DNA of 15,772 nt from Bacteroidales bacterium UBA2764 (GTDB taxonomy: Bacteria > Bacteroidota > Bacteroidia > Bacteroidales > Paludibacteraceae): the NCBI GenBank assembly GCA_002352705.1, contig DEIW01000148.1, forward strand, positions 1 to 15,772. The letters are read 5' to 3'. A program made the translations under genes and the position numbers. The notes under the pieces are model-generated. The model ran no database searches. It was not told the origin of the DNA and worked only from the letters and a program-made list of their open reading frames with translations. Below, piece after piece: positions 1-7,732 of this stretch (positions are counted from its first letter, which is position 1; each line of letters opens with the position of its first letter).

Positions 1-67
1 ATCGTCTAGTGGCCTAGGACAACGGCCTCTCACGCCGTAAACCCCGGTTCGAGTCCGGGTAGCACTA
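1..67 (+). tRNA. tRNA-Glu (anticodon CTC), 5' end cut by window
   Basis: The window opens at tRNA position 7, so the first six acceptor bases lie outside it. Visible parts are the D arm (GTC at 4-6 pairing with GAC at 18-20), the anticodon stem ACGGC 22-26 with GCCGT 34-38, a seven-base loop CTCTCAC (27-33) with anticodon CTC at 29-31, and the T arm CCCGG/TTCGAGT/CCGGG (43-59). The 3' acceptor strand TAGCACT is followed by discriminator A at 67. Anticodon CTC reads GAG, so this is a glutamate tRNA; the D-arm sequence also resembles known bacterial tRNA-Glu. CCA is not encoded (CTA follows), so it must be added by the CCA-adding enzyme. Confidence 0.95.
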
Positions 68-70
68 CTA

Positions 71-95
71 AAGAGCACGATGTGCTCTTTTTTTT
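71..95 (+). terminator. Intrinsic terminator after tRNA-Glu
   Basis: A perfect 8-bp stem, AAGAGCAC (71-78) with GTGCTCTT (82-89), closes a 3-nt GAT loop and runs into eight T residues (88-95). It begins four bases after the tRNA end, so it should end the tRNA transcript and separate it from the gene at 218. Confidence 0.9.
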
Positions 96-154
96 GTAAG
101 ATTTTATAGAAAAAATGCACTACAGATAAAAAAACGATAAAAAAACGAAATAAA

Positions 155-186
155 TTTGCATATATAAAAAATTTTCACTAATTTTG
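155..186 (+). promoter_or_regulatory. Bacteroides-type promoter for the beta-barrel gene
   Basis: A -33 element TTTG (155-158) is followed, after 20 nt, by a -7 element TAATTTTG (179-186), matching the Bacteroidetes consensus TTTG...TAnnTTTG read by the primary sigma factor. Transcription should begin near 193, leaving a leader of about 25 nt before the ATG at 218. The rest of 96-217 is AT-rich and shows nothing else. A second TAnnTTTG match (TAAATTTG, 151-158) overlaps the -33 box and is less likely to be used. Confidence 0.75.
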
Positions 187-217
187 CGCCTTGAATTGAA
201 TTGACATTTCGATTGCC

Positions 218-1120
218 ATGAGTACGCGTACGCATATTGCTTCTTTATTTTTAGGAATATTGCTCCTTGTTTCCCCATTTGCCGAAGCAGCGGGTGGGAG
301 AAGTCGTATTGTTTGGACTAAAAAGCCTAGTTCTAAGACCGGTCTATACACTACTAAGAATTATTTTGTCTCACATGGCGTCGGAGGCAATATCAACGCT
401 CTGTACTATTTCGGCGATGTTGATAATGAGGGTCTTGCCTTTAATGGAGGTTTTAATACTCACAATCTAAGTCTCGGAGGAGGTTTTAGTTTCTTCTACA
501 ACCTCCCTGCAGGAAACCATTGTAACATTCGTTTTACTTTGATGGGAGGAACACTGCATGGTAATAACGAATTAAAATTCAGTAGTTTGGATTTACCGCG
601 TGATGACTACCGCAAATTTCAAGCTGGACTTGTTCAGCCTGCTGTAGGCGTACAATATTACCCGTTCTCTAACGCCGGATTTTATCTCTACGGAGGAATT
701 GCTGTAGCGGGAAGTATTATCACTAATTATGAGTTTTACTATTATCCTAAAAAAGGAGCGGAACGTAAACTTCTACAAGGCAAGACATTTGGTATCTTAC
801 CTATGGTGCAATTGGCGATTGGCTATACATGGCGCTTAACTGACTCTTGGTCTATGGGGGCAGAAATCATGATTCAAGAAGGCCTTATTGACACGCATTA
901 TATGAATCTGGATGCTTTCCCGCTTGCTCCTTCCCAAAACAGTGATGGCGTAGCATTAGGAAATAGTTTTGGTAAGTGGACTGACCGTTACGGTAAAGAG
1001 CACATCCACTGGAATGACGGTTGGTTTCAAGTTGGTTTAACCGTTACTTATCATTGGCGTAATTGTGAACATTGCCGCATTCTTAATAACTATTCCAGAA
1101 TAAAGGCAAGAAGACGTTAA
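218..1120 (+). CDS. Secreted, probable outer membrane beta-barrel protein
   Basis: This 300-residue protein begins with a clear signal peptide: charged start, hydrophobic stretch at about 8-22, and likely cleavage after the AEA of FAEA near residue 24. The rest is rich in glycine and aromatic residues with repeated alternating strands, for example the blocks around 70-95 (GLAFNGGFNT, LSLGGGFSFFYNL), 140-170 (VGVQYYPFSN, GFYLYGGIAVAG), 195-220 (PMVQLAIGYTW) and the final strand WFQVGLTVTYHW near 270-281. This pattern fits a small barrel of about 8-10 strands in the outer membrane. The protein does not end on an aromatic residue; about 19 residues follow the last strand, including two cysteines (CEHC) and a basic tail. 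I recognise no specific family, and ligand or role is unknown. It has its own promoter and converges on the minus-strand operon, with 6 nt between the two genes. It is noticeably more AT-rich in codon use than the genes at the right end of the window. Confidence 0.8.
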   Translation: MSTRTHIASLFLGILLLVSPFAEAAGGRSRIVWTKKPSSKTGLYTTKNYFVSHGVGGNINALYYFGDVDNEGLAFNGGFNTHNLSLGGGFSFFYNLPAGNHCNIRFTLMGGTLHGNNELKFSSLDLPRDDYRKFQAGLVQPAVGVQYYPFSNAGFYLYGGIAVAGSIITNYEFYYYPKKGAERKLLQGKTFGILPMVQLAIGYTWRLTDSWSMGAEIMIQEGLIDTHYMNLDAFPLAPSQNSDGVALGNSFGKWTDRYGKEHIHWNDGWFQVGLTVTYHWRNCEHCRILNNYSRIKARRR

Positions 1121-1126
1121 GCCAAA

Positions 1127-1789
1127 TTAATTATATTTAGGGCCTCGTTTCTTAGGTTGCACAGTGCCTGTTTCTGCACATTCTATTAGATTTTCCAGAA
1201 TGGTTTCGAACCGCCATTCAATTGCGTTATGCCATGTCTTATCAGAGATAAATGCCGAGAGAACTCGTCCAAATACAAGGCGAAATTCATAATGTACTTT
1301 TGTTTGGTTTGGAGAAATAGGCTCCAACCGAACTATGAAATCCCCACCCTCAAGTATTGAGCCACTATACGTAGCCGTCATATGTGCTGTTAGAGGATAA
1401 TGAGAATGAGCGGGGCGAGATAGGATGTATTTGGAACCAAGATGTTGATCTTTCCACCACCGCACACCAAGCACAAATATATCAATTGCTACATCCCCTG
1501 TTTTTAATTTAGGATCATATACGCGGTCCTTATAACGCAGTTGAATAACATCCCTGCTTTCTTTCGTTTTAACGGCAGCTGTATCTTCTTCTCCCAAGCC
1601 TAAATATGCCCATCCAAACAAAGAATCCGGACATGCTTGAAATTGATAACAAAAACGATCTGCTACCTTTAACATCTCCTTCAAAGGGGCATTACATACC
1701 GTATCAATTACCACCTCGCGCCTTTGAGGGCGGGCACTAGACAGTATGGTGAATGCAAGAAATGCAGAAAGGATAAATATTCTTTTCAT
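1127..1789 (-). CDS. Secreted hypothetical protein
   Basis: This 220-residue protein starts with a typical signal peptide (MKRIF, hydrophobic 4-17, likely cut after SSA near residue 19), so it should be exported to the periplasm or surface. There is no lipobox cysteine. The mature part has mixed alpha/beta character. A central section (about 95-180) holds several predicted strands with aromatic and charged residues, and a helix follows near 186-208. This loosely resembles SRPBCC/START-like folds, but I see no diagnostic motif and do not claim it. It is the last gene of the long minus-strand run, and its ATG overlaps the stop of the Dabb gene by 4 nt (ATGA), suggesting translational coupling. 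Function unknown. Confidence 0.75.
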   Translation of the reverse strand: MKRIFILSAFLAFTILSSARPQRREVVIDTVCNAPLKEMLKVADRFCYQFQACPDSLFGWAYLGLGEEDTAAVKTKESRDVIQLRYKDRVYDPKLKTGDVAIDIFVLGVRWWKDQHLGSKYILSRPAHSHYPLTAHMTATYSGSILEGGDFIVRLEPISPNQTKVHYEFRLVFGRVLSAFISDKTWHNAIEWRFETILENLIECAETGTVQPKKRGPKYN

Positions 1790-2091
1790 AGTTTATAGTC
1801 TAAACAAAATCGTACTTCTGTATTCGGACGTACAATGCCGTCTGCTACAGCTACGTGTGCTGGATGGACCGCATAGTTTTGAAGTGCCAATTCTGACTCT
1901 AAAGTAGAATCTAACATAATATCAGCGTTACTGCTTGGCAACTGGCCTGTTGCCTGCACATGGATATCTATCAACCCTGGTATCTGACCTTTTAAACTCT
2001 CCAAACCATGCTTGATAGCCAACGCGGCTTCATGCTTCTGCGTCTCGTTAAGATCAGAGCGCAGTTTCCATAAAATAATGTGTTTTATCAT
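1786..2091 (-). CDS. Dabb (stress-responsive alpha/beta barrel) family protein
   Basis: This 101-residue protein begins MIKHIILWKL, the first strand typical of the Dabb family (dimeric alpha-beta barrel). The segment GLESLKGQIPGLIDIHV (about 29-45) and the block HPAHVAVADGIVRP (about 76-89) are also typical. The length fits a single-domain family member. Such proteins form small dimers; their biochemical role is generally undefined, with some homologues linked to stress or polyketide cyclisation. It lies 4 nt after ubiE and overlaps the next gene by 4 nt, so it is co-expressed with both. The family call is firm; no specific function can be given. Confidence 0.85.
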   Translation of the reverse strand: MIKHIILWKLRSDLNETQKHEAALAIKHGLESLKGQIPGLIDIHVQATGQLPSSNADIMLDSTLESELALQNYAVHPAHVAVADGIVRPNTEVRFCLDYKL

Positions 2092-2095
2092 TTTG

Positions 2096-2782
2096 TCAAT
2101 ATTTTTTTGCTGTGTATATGGTAGCTATACCGAAGGAGAGAGGGACAAAGTTCCCTTCTCTAAATCCTGCTTGATGCAGATGTGTTACAAATTCTTCTCC
2201 CCAAAAGAATGATTTAACGCTTTTGTTCAGATATGTATATGCAGTTTTGTCACGGCTGATAATACGCCCGACAAACGGCAGTATATGTGAGAAGTAGAAA
2301 TCATATATTCCACGGACTAAAATATTAGACGGATAACTGAATTCCAGAATTGATACTTGCCCGCCCGGTCTAAGCACTCGATACATCTCGCGTAACCCTT
2401 CATCTATATTCTGGAAATTACGGCATCCGAAGGCGCATGTAACAGCATCAAATGTGTCTTCACCGAAAGGCATAGATTGTGCGTTCCCATGAATAAAAGT
2501 AACAGGAATATGCTGTTTGTCACATTTTTGTTTTCCTATTGTCATCATCTGTTCGGACAAATCAATCCCTACTATCTGTTCCGCTTTTCCTCTGCGATAC
2601 ATCTCAATTGTTAAGTCTGCAGTACCGATTGCTACATCCAGCACTTTGCGCACAGAGGGCATACAACGAACTATTTTTTTTCTCCATATCCTATCAATAT
2701 TCAGTGATAGACCATGATTGAGTCCGTCATACGTTTTGGCTATGCGGTCAAAGAGTTGTCCTATATGTTGTTTTTCATCCAT
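2096..2782 (-). CDS. ubiE: Demethylmenaquinone methyltransferase UbiE/MenG
   Basis: The enzyme transfers a methyl group from S-adenosylmethionine to demethylmenaquinone, the last step of menaquinone synthesis, supplying the quinone of the anaerobic respiratory chain. The 228 residues match the UbiE/COQ5 family: YDGLNHGLSLNIDRIWRK (about 18-35), SAM motif I VLDVAIGTADL (47-57), the acidic post-I strand VGIDLSEQM (71-79), GCRNFQNIDEGL (119-130), VLRPGG (136-141) and the C-terminal YLNKSV (184-189) with a FGIATIYTAKKY end. Motif I carries GTAD where many homologues have GTGD; this looks like a tolerated variant. It overlaps the lipoate ligase gene by 8 nt at its start and is followed 4 nt later by the Dabb gene. 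In an organism with menaquinone only, the ubiquinone activity of the family is not expected. Confidence 0.93.
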   Translation of the reverse strand: MDEKQHIGQLFDRIAKTYDGLNHGLSLNIDRIWRKKIVRCMPSVRKVLDVAIGTADLTIEMYRRGKAEQIVGIDLSEQMMTIGKQKCDKQHIPVTFIHGNAQSMPFGEDTFDAVTCAFGCRNFQNIDEGLREMYRVLRPGGQVSILEFSYPSNILVRGIYDFYFSHILPFVGRIISRDKTAYTYLNKSVKSFFWGEEFVTHLHQAGFREGNFVPLSFGIATIYTAKKY

Positions 2783-3401
2783 TATCCGTTTGAGTGAGTA
2801 TTGTTTCTACCTGTTTACGGAATTCATTTATCGGTCCTAAATCGATTATGGAACGGAGATTTTTCACTCGTTGCCGTACTGAAGAAACTCCGTGCTTGGC
2901 AAGTTTTTCCTCTGTTGGAGTTATCGCCTGCTGCAAATCATTCAGATTCACATCGTATAACACACTTGCATGAACTACTGTTCCTGTTGATGTTGCGTAA
3001 CATGCCGTTCCCGATACTTTGCGTTCGTTAACCAATATATCGTTATGAGCGGTTGTAACTGCATCATACCCTAACTTCCTCAACACTCCGGATAGGGACG
3101 TCAAAAATTCATCAAATACTTCCTGCGAATGGACATTAGGCGTTACGAATGACACCATTAGGTTTCCTTCATCTGCATATACGCATCCTCCCCCACTCTT
3201 GCGTTGTACGACTGCTATTTTATGTGCGCAACAATAAGCCTCATTTACCTCCACAGCTGCACTTTGATGCCGTCCATATATCACAGTCGGCTGTACTATC
3301 CATGTAAAAAACGTAGGCTCATCTATCGTCTTAACCATTTCTGCTTCAAGAGCAAGATACTCGGTTAGCGATAATCCATCTATGACTTGGATGACTTTCA
3401 A
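2775..3401 (-). CDS. Short lipoate-protein ligase A family protein
   Basis: This BPL/LplA-type catalytic domain (208 residues) should attach lipoate, or a related acid such as octanoate, to the lipoyl domains of 2-oxoacid dehydrogenases or the glycine cleavage H protein. Diagnostic motifs are the ligand-binding stretch RKSGGGCVYADEGNL (67-81), the conserved lysine in RKVSGTA (K128), and VHASVLYDVNL (143-153) followed by SVRQRVKNL. E. coli LplA is about 338 residues with a C-terminal accessory domain; this protein stops after the catalytic domain. It may therefore need a separate partner or act as a transferase (LipM/LipL-like) rather than a full ATP-dependent ligase. It lies 10 nt after guaD and overlaps ubiE by 8 nt. 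The family is clear; the exact substrate is not. Confidence 0.87.
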   Translation of the reverse strand: MKVIQVIDGLSLTEYLALEAEMVKTIDEPTFFTWIVQPTVIYGRHQSAAVEVNEAYCCAHKIAVVQRKSGGGCVYADEGNLMVSFVTPNVHSQEVFDEFLTSLSGVLRKLGYDAVTTAHNDILVNERKVSGTACYATSTGTVVHASVLYDVNLNDLQQAITPTEEKLAKHGVSSVRQRVKNLRSIIDLGPINEFRKQVETILTQTDNG

Positions 3402-3411
3402 TCTTTATGTT

Positions 3412-4692
3412 TTACATTACTGGTTCCGGTAATTCTTTTCCTCTGCAGAAACGGCGCTTTATATCTCGGTCATCACCTAAATAAATGTATCGTTCAATCC
3501 GCTGTTCAAGTGTATAATTGTCGTAGTTGAGATAACTGTCATCTATCAAAAGAGCATCAAACTCATACCCGGGCTCAAACGAACCCACCTTGCCAAAGAA
3601 AGAACCTCCTCCTTTGGTTGCCAAATAGAAAACTTCGCTTAAACTTAAGAAAGACATCTCACCGCGCGTTTGAGCGTAGTTCAGTTTACTTACCTGAATA
3701 GCATATTGCATTACACGCAACATGGACATATTATGCCCTGCCGAGACATCCGTTCCAAGAGCTACAGGTATGCCTTGATCGAGGAATTTTCGGATAGGAG
3801 CCATACCGGATGACAGATTACTATTCGACATCGGACAATGTACTACATAAACTCCGTTCTTTTTCATCAATTCCATCTCCTCGCCATCAGTATAGCAACA
3901 ATGTGCCATTAATGTAGGAGTTTGACCAAACAGACCATAACGATTATACGCATCGCCATAACATGTTGATTCGGGTTCTAACTCTTTTACCCAATCTATT
4001 TCCGAACGGTTCTCCGACAAATGCGACTGCACTGGGATGCCGGTCTCAGATGCATAGTCGCCTAATGCGCGGAGCATATTATCCGAACATGACGGCACAA
4101 AACGCGGAGTGATGATAGGACGTACTAAGCCCTCGTTACCGTGCTCATCAAGATGAGCTTTCAGCATCCTCATACCGCTTATCAACTCTTCTGTGGTATT
4201 TTGGAGTGTATCAGGACTATTACGATTCATTCCTACCAAACCGACATACGCTCCCATTCCTGCTTGTATGAACAAATCTGCAAGTATGCGGGTTGACTCC
4301 GGATGAATGGTTCCGAAAACAGAACTGCGCATCGTTCCCTGCATCCATAACTCATGTACGAATCGGCGATACATCCGGCGTGCATACTCGGGATCCGCAT
4401 ATTTGCTCTCTTCCGGAAATGTGTAGGTATTAAGCCATGGCAATAATTCCAAATCCAGTGCCAGCCCCATATTTCGGTATTGAGGGGCATGAACATGCAA
4501 ATCATTAAAAGCCGGAATAAGAATCTTATCTCCGAAATCCATCACTTGCCGACGCCAGTCCATATTTTCCGGCAACTCCTTATATATCCCTTCTACCAAA
4601 CCGTTCGACTTTACTACGATATATCCGTGGGGAATAATCTCCAATCGACTGGGAACCGGACTATAGATGATATTGGCTCTATAAATTTTCAT
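3412..4692 (-). CDS. guaD: Guanine deaminase (amidohydrolase superfamily)
   Basis: The enzyme hydrolyses guanine to xanthine and ammonia in purine salvage or breakdown, in the cytoplasm. The 426 residues carry the amidohydrolase metal site: HVH (H66, H68) in FNDLHVHAPQY, H224 in VQSHLSENRSE, H264 in MAHCCYTDGEE and D315 in ALGTDVSAGH. Features of guanine deaminase rather than other amidohydrolases are the HAPQYRNMGLALDLELLPWL block (67-86) with the following YTFPEE, and VVHCPMSNSNLSSG (283-296); these match the mammalian and bacterial guanine deaminases I know. It overlaps the GtrA gene by 4 nt (ATGA) and precedes the lipoate ligase by 10 nt. No purine transporter or xanthine-using gene lies in the window. 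A related aminohydrolase specificity remains possible but less likely. Confidence 0.88.
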   Translation of the reverse strand: MKIYRANIIYSPVPSRLEIIPHGYIVVKSNGLVEGIYKELPENMDWRRQVMDFGDKILIPAFNDLHVHAPQYRNMGLALDLELLPWLNTYTFPEESKYADPEYARRMYRRFVHELWMQGTMRSSVFGTIHPESTRILADLFIQAGMGAYVGLVGMNRNSPDTLQNTTEELISGMRMLKAHLDEHGNEGLVRPIITPRFVPSCSDNMLRALGDYASETGIPVQSHLSENRSEIDWVKELEPESTCYGDAYNRYGLFGQTPTLMAHCCYTDGEEMELMKKNGVYVVHCPMSNSNLSSGMAPIRKFLDQGIPVALGTDVSAGHNMSMLRVMQYAIQVSKLNYAQTRGEMSFLSLSEVFYLATKGGGSFFGKVGSFEPGYEFDALLIDDSYLNYDNYTLEQRIERYIYLGDDRDIKRRFCRGKELPEPVM

Positions 4693-5120
4693 ATTTTCTC
4701 TTTCGGATTTTTAAAGAAAAATAAACAAATTAAGTAGTTTATACAACCTGCTATAAAAATAACAAGCATGCTGATGATATCATCGCGCCAATTTGCCAAA
4801 TGGGCTATCATAAACGGTAATAATGCAAACTGGATAACAAAGTTCACTGCACGGGCGAATAAGAATCCTCCTGCATTTTTCCAGTTTGGGCTTGTTCCAA
4901 AAGTGTACCAGTTAGAAAAGAAATAGTTGGGAATCATTTCGCATACAAAACCTATTCCGAAAGCGAGATAATATAATACATCTCCCTTCTCCGGTTCATC
5001 AAGAAGCAACATTGCCAGCATGAAAAACCATGTCTGCACAAACGTACCCGTAAAGCCGATGATCATAAAACGAACGGCACTACGGATTCTCTCCGGCAGA
5101 TAACTGGTAAGTAGTTTCAT
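4689..5120 (-). CDS. GtrA family membrane protein
   Basis: This 143-residue protein has four predicted membrane helices (about 16-40, 48-72, 84-107 and 112-136) and the GtrA/DPMS pattern: RFMIIGFTGTFVQTW at the first helix, NYFFSNWYTFG after the second, and the ARAVNF segment in the third. GtrA-like proteins are inner-membrane proteins thought to help move lipid-linked sugars across the membrane or to support glycosyltransferases acting on envelope polymers. No glycosyltransferase partner is adjacent, so its substrate here is unknown. It starts 2 nt after alaS ends and overlaps guaD by 4 nt, so it is part of the same transcript. Confidence 0.85.
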   Translation of the reverse strand: MKLLTSYLPERIRSAVRFMIIGFTGTFVQTWFFMLAMLLLDEPEKGDVLYYLAFGIGFVCEMIPNYFFSNWYTFGTSPNWKNAGGFLFARAVNFVIQFALLPFMIAHLANWRDDIISMLVIFIAGCINYLICLFFFKNPKEKI

Positions 5121-5122
5121 TG

Positions 5123-7732
5123 TTATTTCAAGTTATGCAACAACTCTTCCATTGCGGCATTAAGACCGTTTACATCACGCCCTCCGGCTGTAGCGAACCA
5201 GGCTTGACCGCCTCCGCCACCTTGAATATGCTTGGCGGCTGCCTTTATCATAACGCCTGCATTCAGACCTGCATCTACCAATGGCTGGCTAAGGAATACT
5301 GCAATTGTTGGTTTTCCTTCATACTGGGTTGCACCTACCATCGCAAATTTCACATCCGTGAACTTTCCACGTAATAAAGGCATCACACCACGAATCATAT
5401 CGGGCGACATTTCGCCTTGAAGACGGACTAATTTGATATCTCCGTAATCTTCTGCTCTATTAGACAATTCGTCGCGGAAACGGGTAATTTTCTCTGCCAT
5501 GAACTCTTCTATCTGTTTCTTGAGGCCGGCGTTCTCCTCTATGGAACGATGGATAGCACCCGCTAAATCCGGTGCGTTGTTAAGTAACCCGCGCAAAGTG
5601 GATATAGTATCCTGCTGCGCGTAGAAGAACTCGTCTGCTTTGGCTGCTGTCACTGCTTCTATACGGCGTACTCCGGCTGCCACACTGGTCTCCATGAGAA
5701 TGCGGATAGAGCCTATCTTTCCCGTGGAAGACACATGACATCCGCCGCATAATTCTATAGACGGACCATATTTGATAACACGTACATCATCTCCATATTT
5801 CTCGCCGAAAAGTGCCATTGCGCCCATGGCTTTTGCCTCAGCGATTGGAGTATGACGACTCTCCTCTAACGGCAAATCCTGACGAATGATTTTATTGGCC
5901 AACTTCTCCACTTCTCGCAACTCCTCCGGCGTGACTTTCTGGAAATGAGAGAAATCGAAACGCAACGTATCTGCTGTCACAAGCGATCCTTTCTGCTCTA
6001 CGTGATTGCCAAGCACCTGACGTAATGCATAATGGAGAATATGAGTGGCTGTGTGGTTGCACATAATAGCGGAACGGCGGTCTGCATCTACCGAAGCCGT
6101 CATTTCGCCTTCTACGGCAGAGGGTAACTCTGTTAGGATATGCACAGGAAGATTATTTTCGCGTTTGGTATCAATAACCCGGACATTACCCAACATTCCC
6201 GTATCGCCTATCTCGCCTCCCATCTCTGCATAGAACGGAGTACGGGAAAGCACTACCTGATAGAGTGTTTTGCCTTTCTGACTTACCTGACGATAACGCA
6301 GGATTTGCGTACTGCAGCTCAACTCGTCATATCCTACAAACTCCGTCTCTCCTTCGTGAAGCACTGTCCAGTCTCCCAAATCCTGTTTGTTCGCAGACCT
6401 ACCCATCTCTTTTTGATGAGCCAGAGCCTTGTTATATTCCTCTTCGTTGGTGGTAAATCCATTTTCACGAAGTATAAGTTCTGTCAAATCCAATGGGAAG
6501 CCGTACGTATCCTTCAGGGTAAACACATCTACTCCGGATATCTCGGTTTTACCGGATTTCCTGGCTTCTTCCATTAGTTTGTCCAGCAATGAGATTCCCT
6601 TGTCTAACGTACGGAGAAAAGATTCTTCTTCGCTCTTTATAACCGGCACAATCTGGGATTGTTGCTGGATAAGTTCAGGATAAGCCTCACCCATATCTGC
6701 GATGAGTTGAGGTATCAATTGGTACAGGAACGCTTCTCGCATACCCAGGAATGTATACCCGTAACGAACTGCACGACGAAGTATTCGGCGGATGACGTAA
6801 CCGGCTTTCTCATTAGACGGTAACTGTCCGTCTGTGATGGCAAAAGCAATGGTGCGGATATGATCGGCTATCACACGCATGGCGATATCAATCCTCTCGT
6901 CTTTTCCGTAACTGCAATGACAGATTTCTCCTATTTTCTTTAGCATTGGCTGGAACACGTCGGTGTCATAATTGGAGGTCTTCCCTTGAATAGTACGAAC
7001 TAGACGCTCAAAACCCATACCTGTATCTATCACTTTCTTCGCCAATGGTGCCAAGGAGCCGTCTGCCTTGCGGTTAAATTGCATGAAGACGATATTCCAA
7101 ATCTCGATTACTTGCGGGTGGTCTTTGTTTACCAACTCGCGACCGGGAACTTTTGCCCGCTCCTCTGCACTACGGCTGTCTACATGAATCTCCGAACACG
7201 GACCACAGGGACCTGTCTCGCCCATCTCCCAGAAATTATCATGTTTGTTACCGTTCAGTATATGATCGGCTGGCAAATGCTTTGCCCAGATAGATGCAGC
7301 CTCGTCATCGCGGGCCAGCCCCTCTTCTGCGGAACCTTCGAATACGGTAGCGTACAGATTTGAGGGGTCTATCTTCAAGACATCTACTATATATTCCCAT
7401 GCAAAATCTATCGCTTCCTGTTTGAAATAGTCTCCGAAAGACCAGTTTCCCAACATCTCAAACATCGTGTGGTGGTAGGTATCATGCCCCACTTCCTCCA
7501 AGTCATTATGCTTTCCGCTCACGCGCAGACACTTCTGGCTGTCTGCCACACGGGGATATTTAATCGGGTCATTACCCAAAATGATACCTTTCCAAGGGTT
7601 CATACCGGCATTGGTAAACATCAACGTCGGGTCATCTTTGATGACCATTGGAGCGGATGGTACTACCTGGTGACCTTTGGAAGCCATAAAATCCAAAAAG
7701 GACTGACGGATTTCTTTACTTGTTTTCATCAT
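5123..7732 (-). CDS. alaS: Alanine--tRNA ligase
   Basis: AlaRS activates alanine with ATP and charges tRNA-Ala, with a separate site that clears mischarged Ser or Gly. The 869 residues are close to the usual length (E. coli 876). In order: the N-terminal RQSFLDFMASKGH and FTNAGMNPWKG; class II motif 2 as EEVGHDTYHHTMFEMLGNWS (79-98) plus FGDYFK; motif 3 GMGFERL; editing-domain HTATH near 558-562 and CGGCH near 661-665, which together form the zinc-binding editing site; and a C-Ala domain ending GGGGGQAWFATAGG. All key residues are present. Two adjacent ATG codons (7730 and 7727) could start it; either overlaps pdxA, by 17 or 14 nt. GtrA follows after 2 nt. Confidence 0.98.
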   Translation of the reverse strand: MMKTSKEIRQSFLDFMASKGHQVVPSAPMVIKDDPTLMFTNAGMNPWKGIILGNDPIKYPRVADSQKCLRVSGKHNDLEEVGHDTYHHTMFEMLGNWSFGDYFKQEAIDFAWEYIVDVLKIDPSNLYATVFEGSAEEGLARDDEAASIWAKHLPADHILNGNKHDNFWEMGETGPCGPCSEIHVDSRSAEERAKVPGRELVNKDHPQVIEIWNIVFMQFNRKADGSLAPLAKKVIDTGMGFERLVRTIQGKTSNYDTDVFQPMLKKIGEICHCSYGKDERIDIAMRVIADHIRTIAFAITDGQLPSNEKAGYVIRRILRRAVRYGYTFLGMREAFLYQLIPQLIADMGEAYPELIQQQSQIVPVIKSEEESFLRTLDKGISLLDKLMEEARKSGKTEISGVDVFTLKDTYGFPLDLTELILRENGFTTNEEEYNKALAHQKEMGRSANKQDLGDWTVLHEGETEFVGYDELSCSTQILRYRQVSQKGKTLYQVVLSRTPFYAEMGGEIGDTGMLGNVRVIDTKRENNLPVHILTELPSAVEGEMTASVDADRRSAIMCNHTATHILHYALRQVLGNHVEQKGSLVTADTLRFDFSHFQKVTPEELREVEKLANKIIRQDLPLEESRHTPIAEAKAMGAMALFGEKYGDDVRVIKYGPSIELCGGCHVSSTGKIGSIRILMETSVAAGVRRIEAVTAAKADEFFYAQQDTISTLRGLLNNAPDLAGAIHRSIEENAGLKKQIEEFMAEKITRFRDELSNRAEDYGDIKLVRLQGEMSPDMIRGVMPLLRGKFTDVKFAMVGATQYEGKPTIAVFLSQPLVDAGLNAGVMIKAAAKHIQGGGGGQAWFATAGGRDVNGLNAAMEELLHNLK

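Noticed and set aside
4480..4737. 85-residue plus-strand frame across guaD and the GtrA gene
   Set aside because: It is antisense to two well-supported genes and has no motif or promoter.
6140..6577. 145-residue plus-strand frame inside alaS
   Set aside because: alaS is complete and intact on the other strand; this frame has no motif, promoter or family resemblance.
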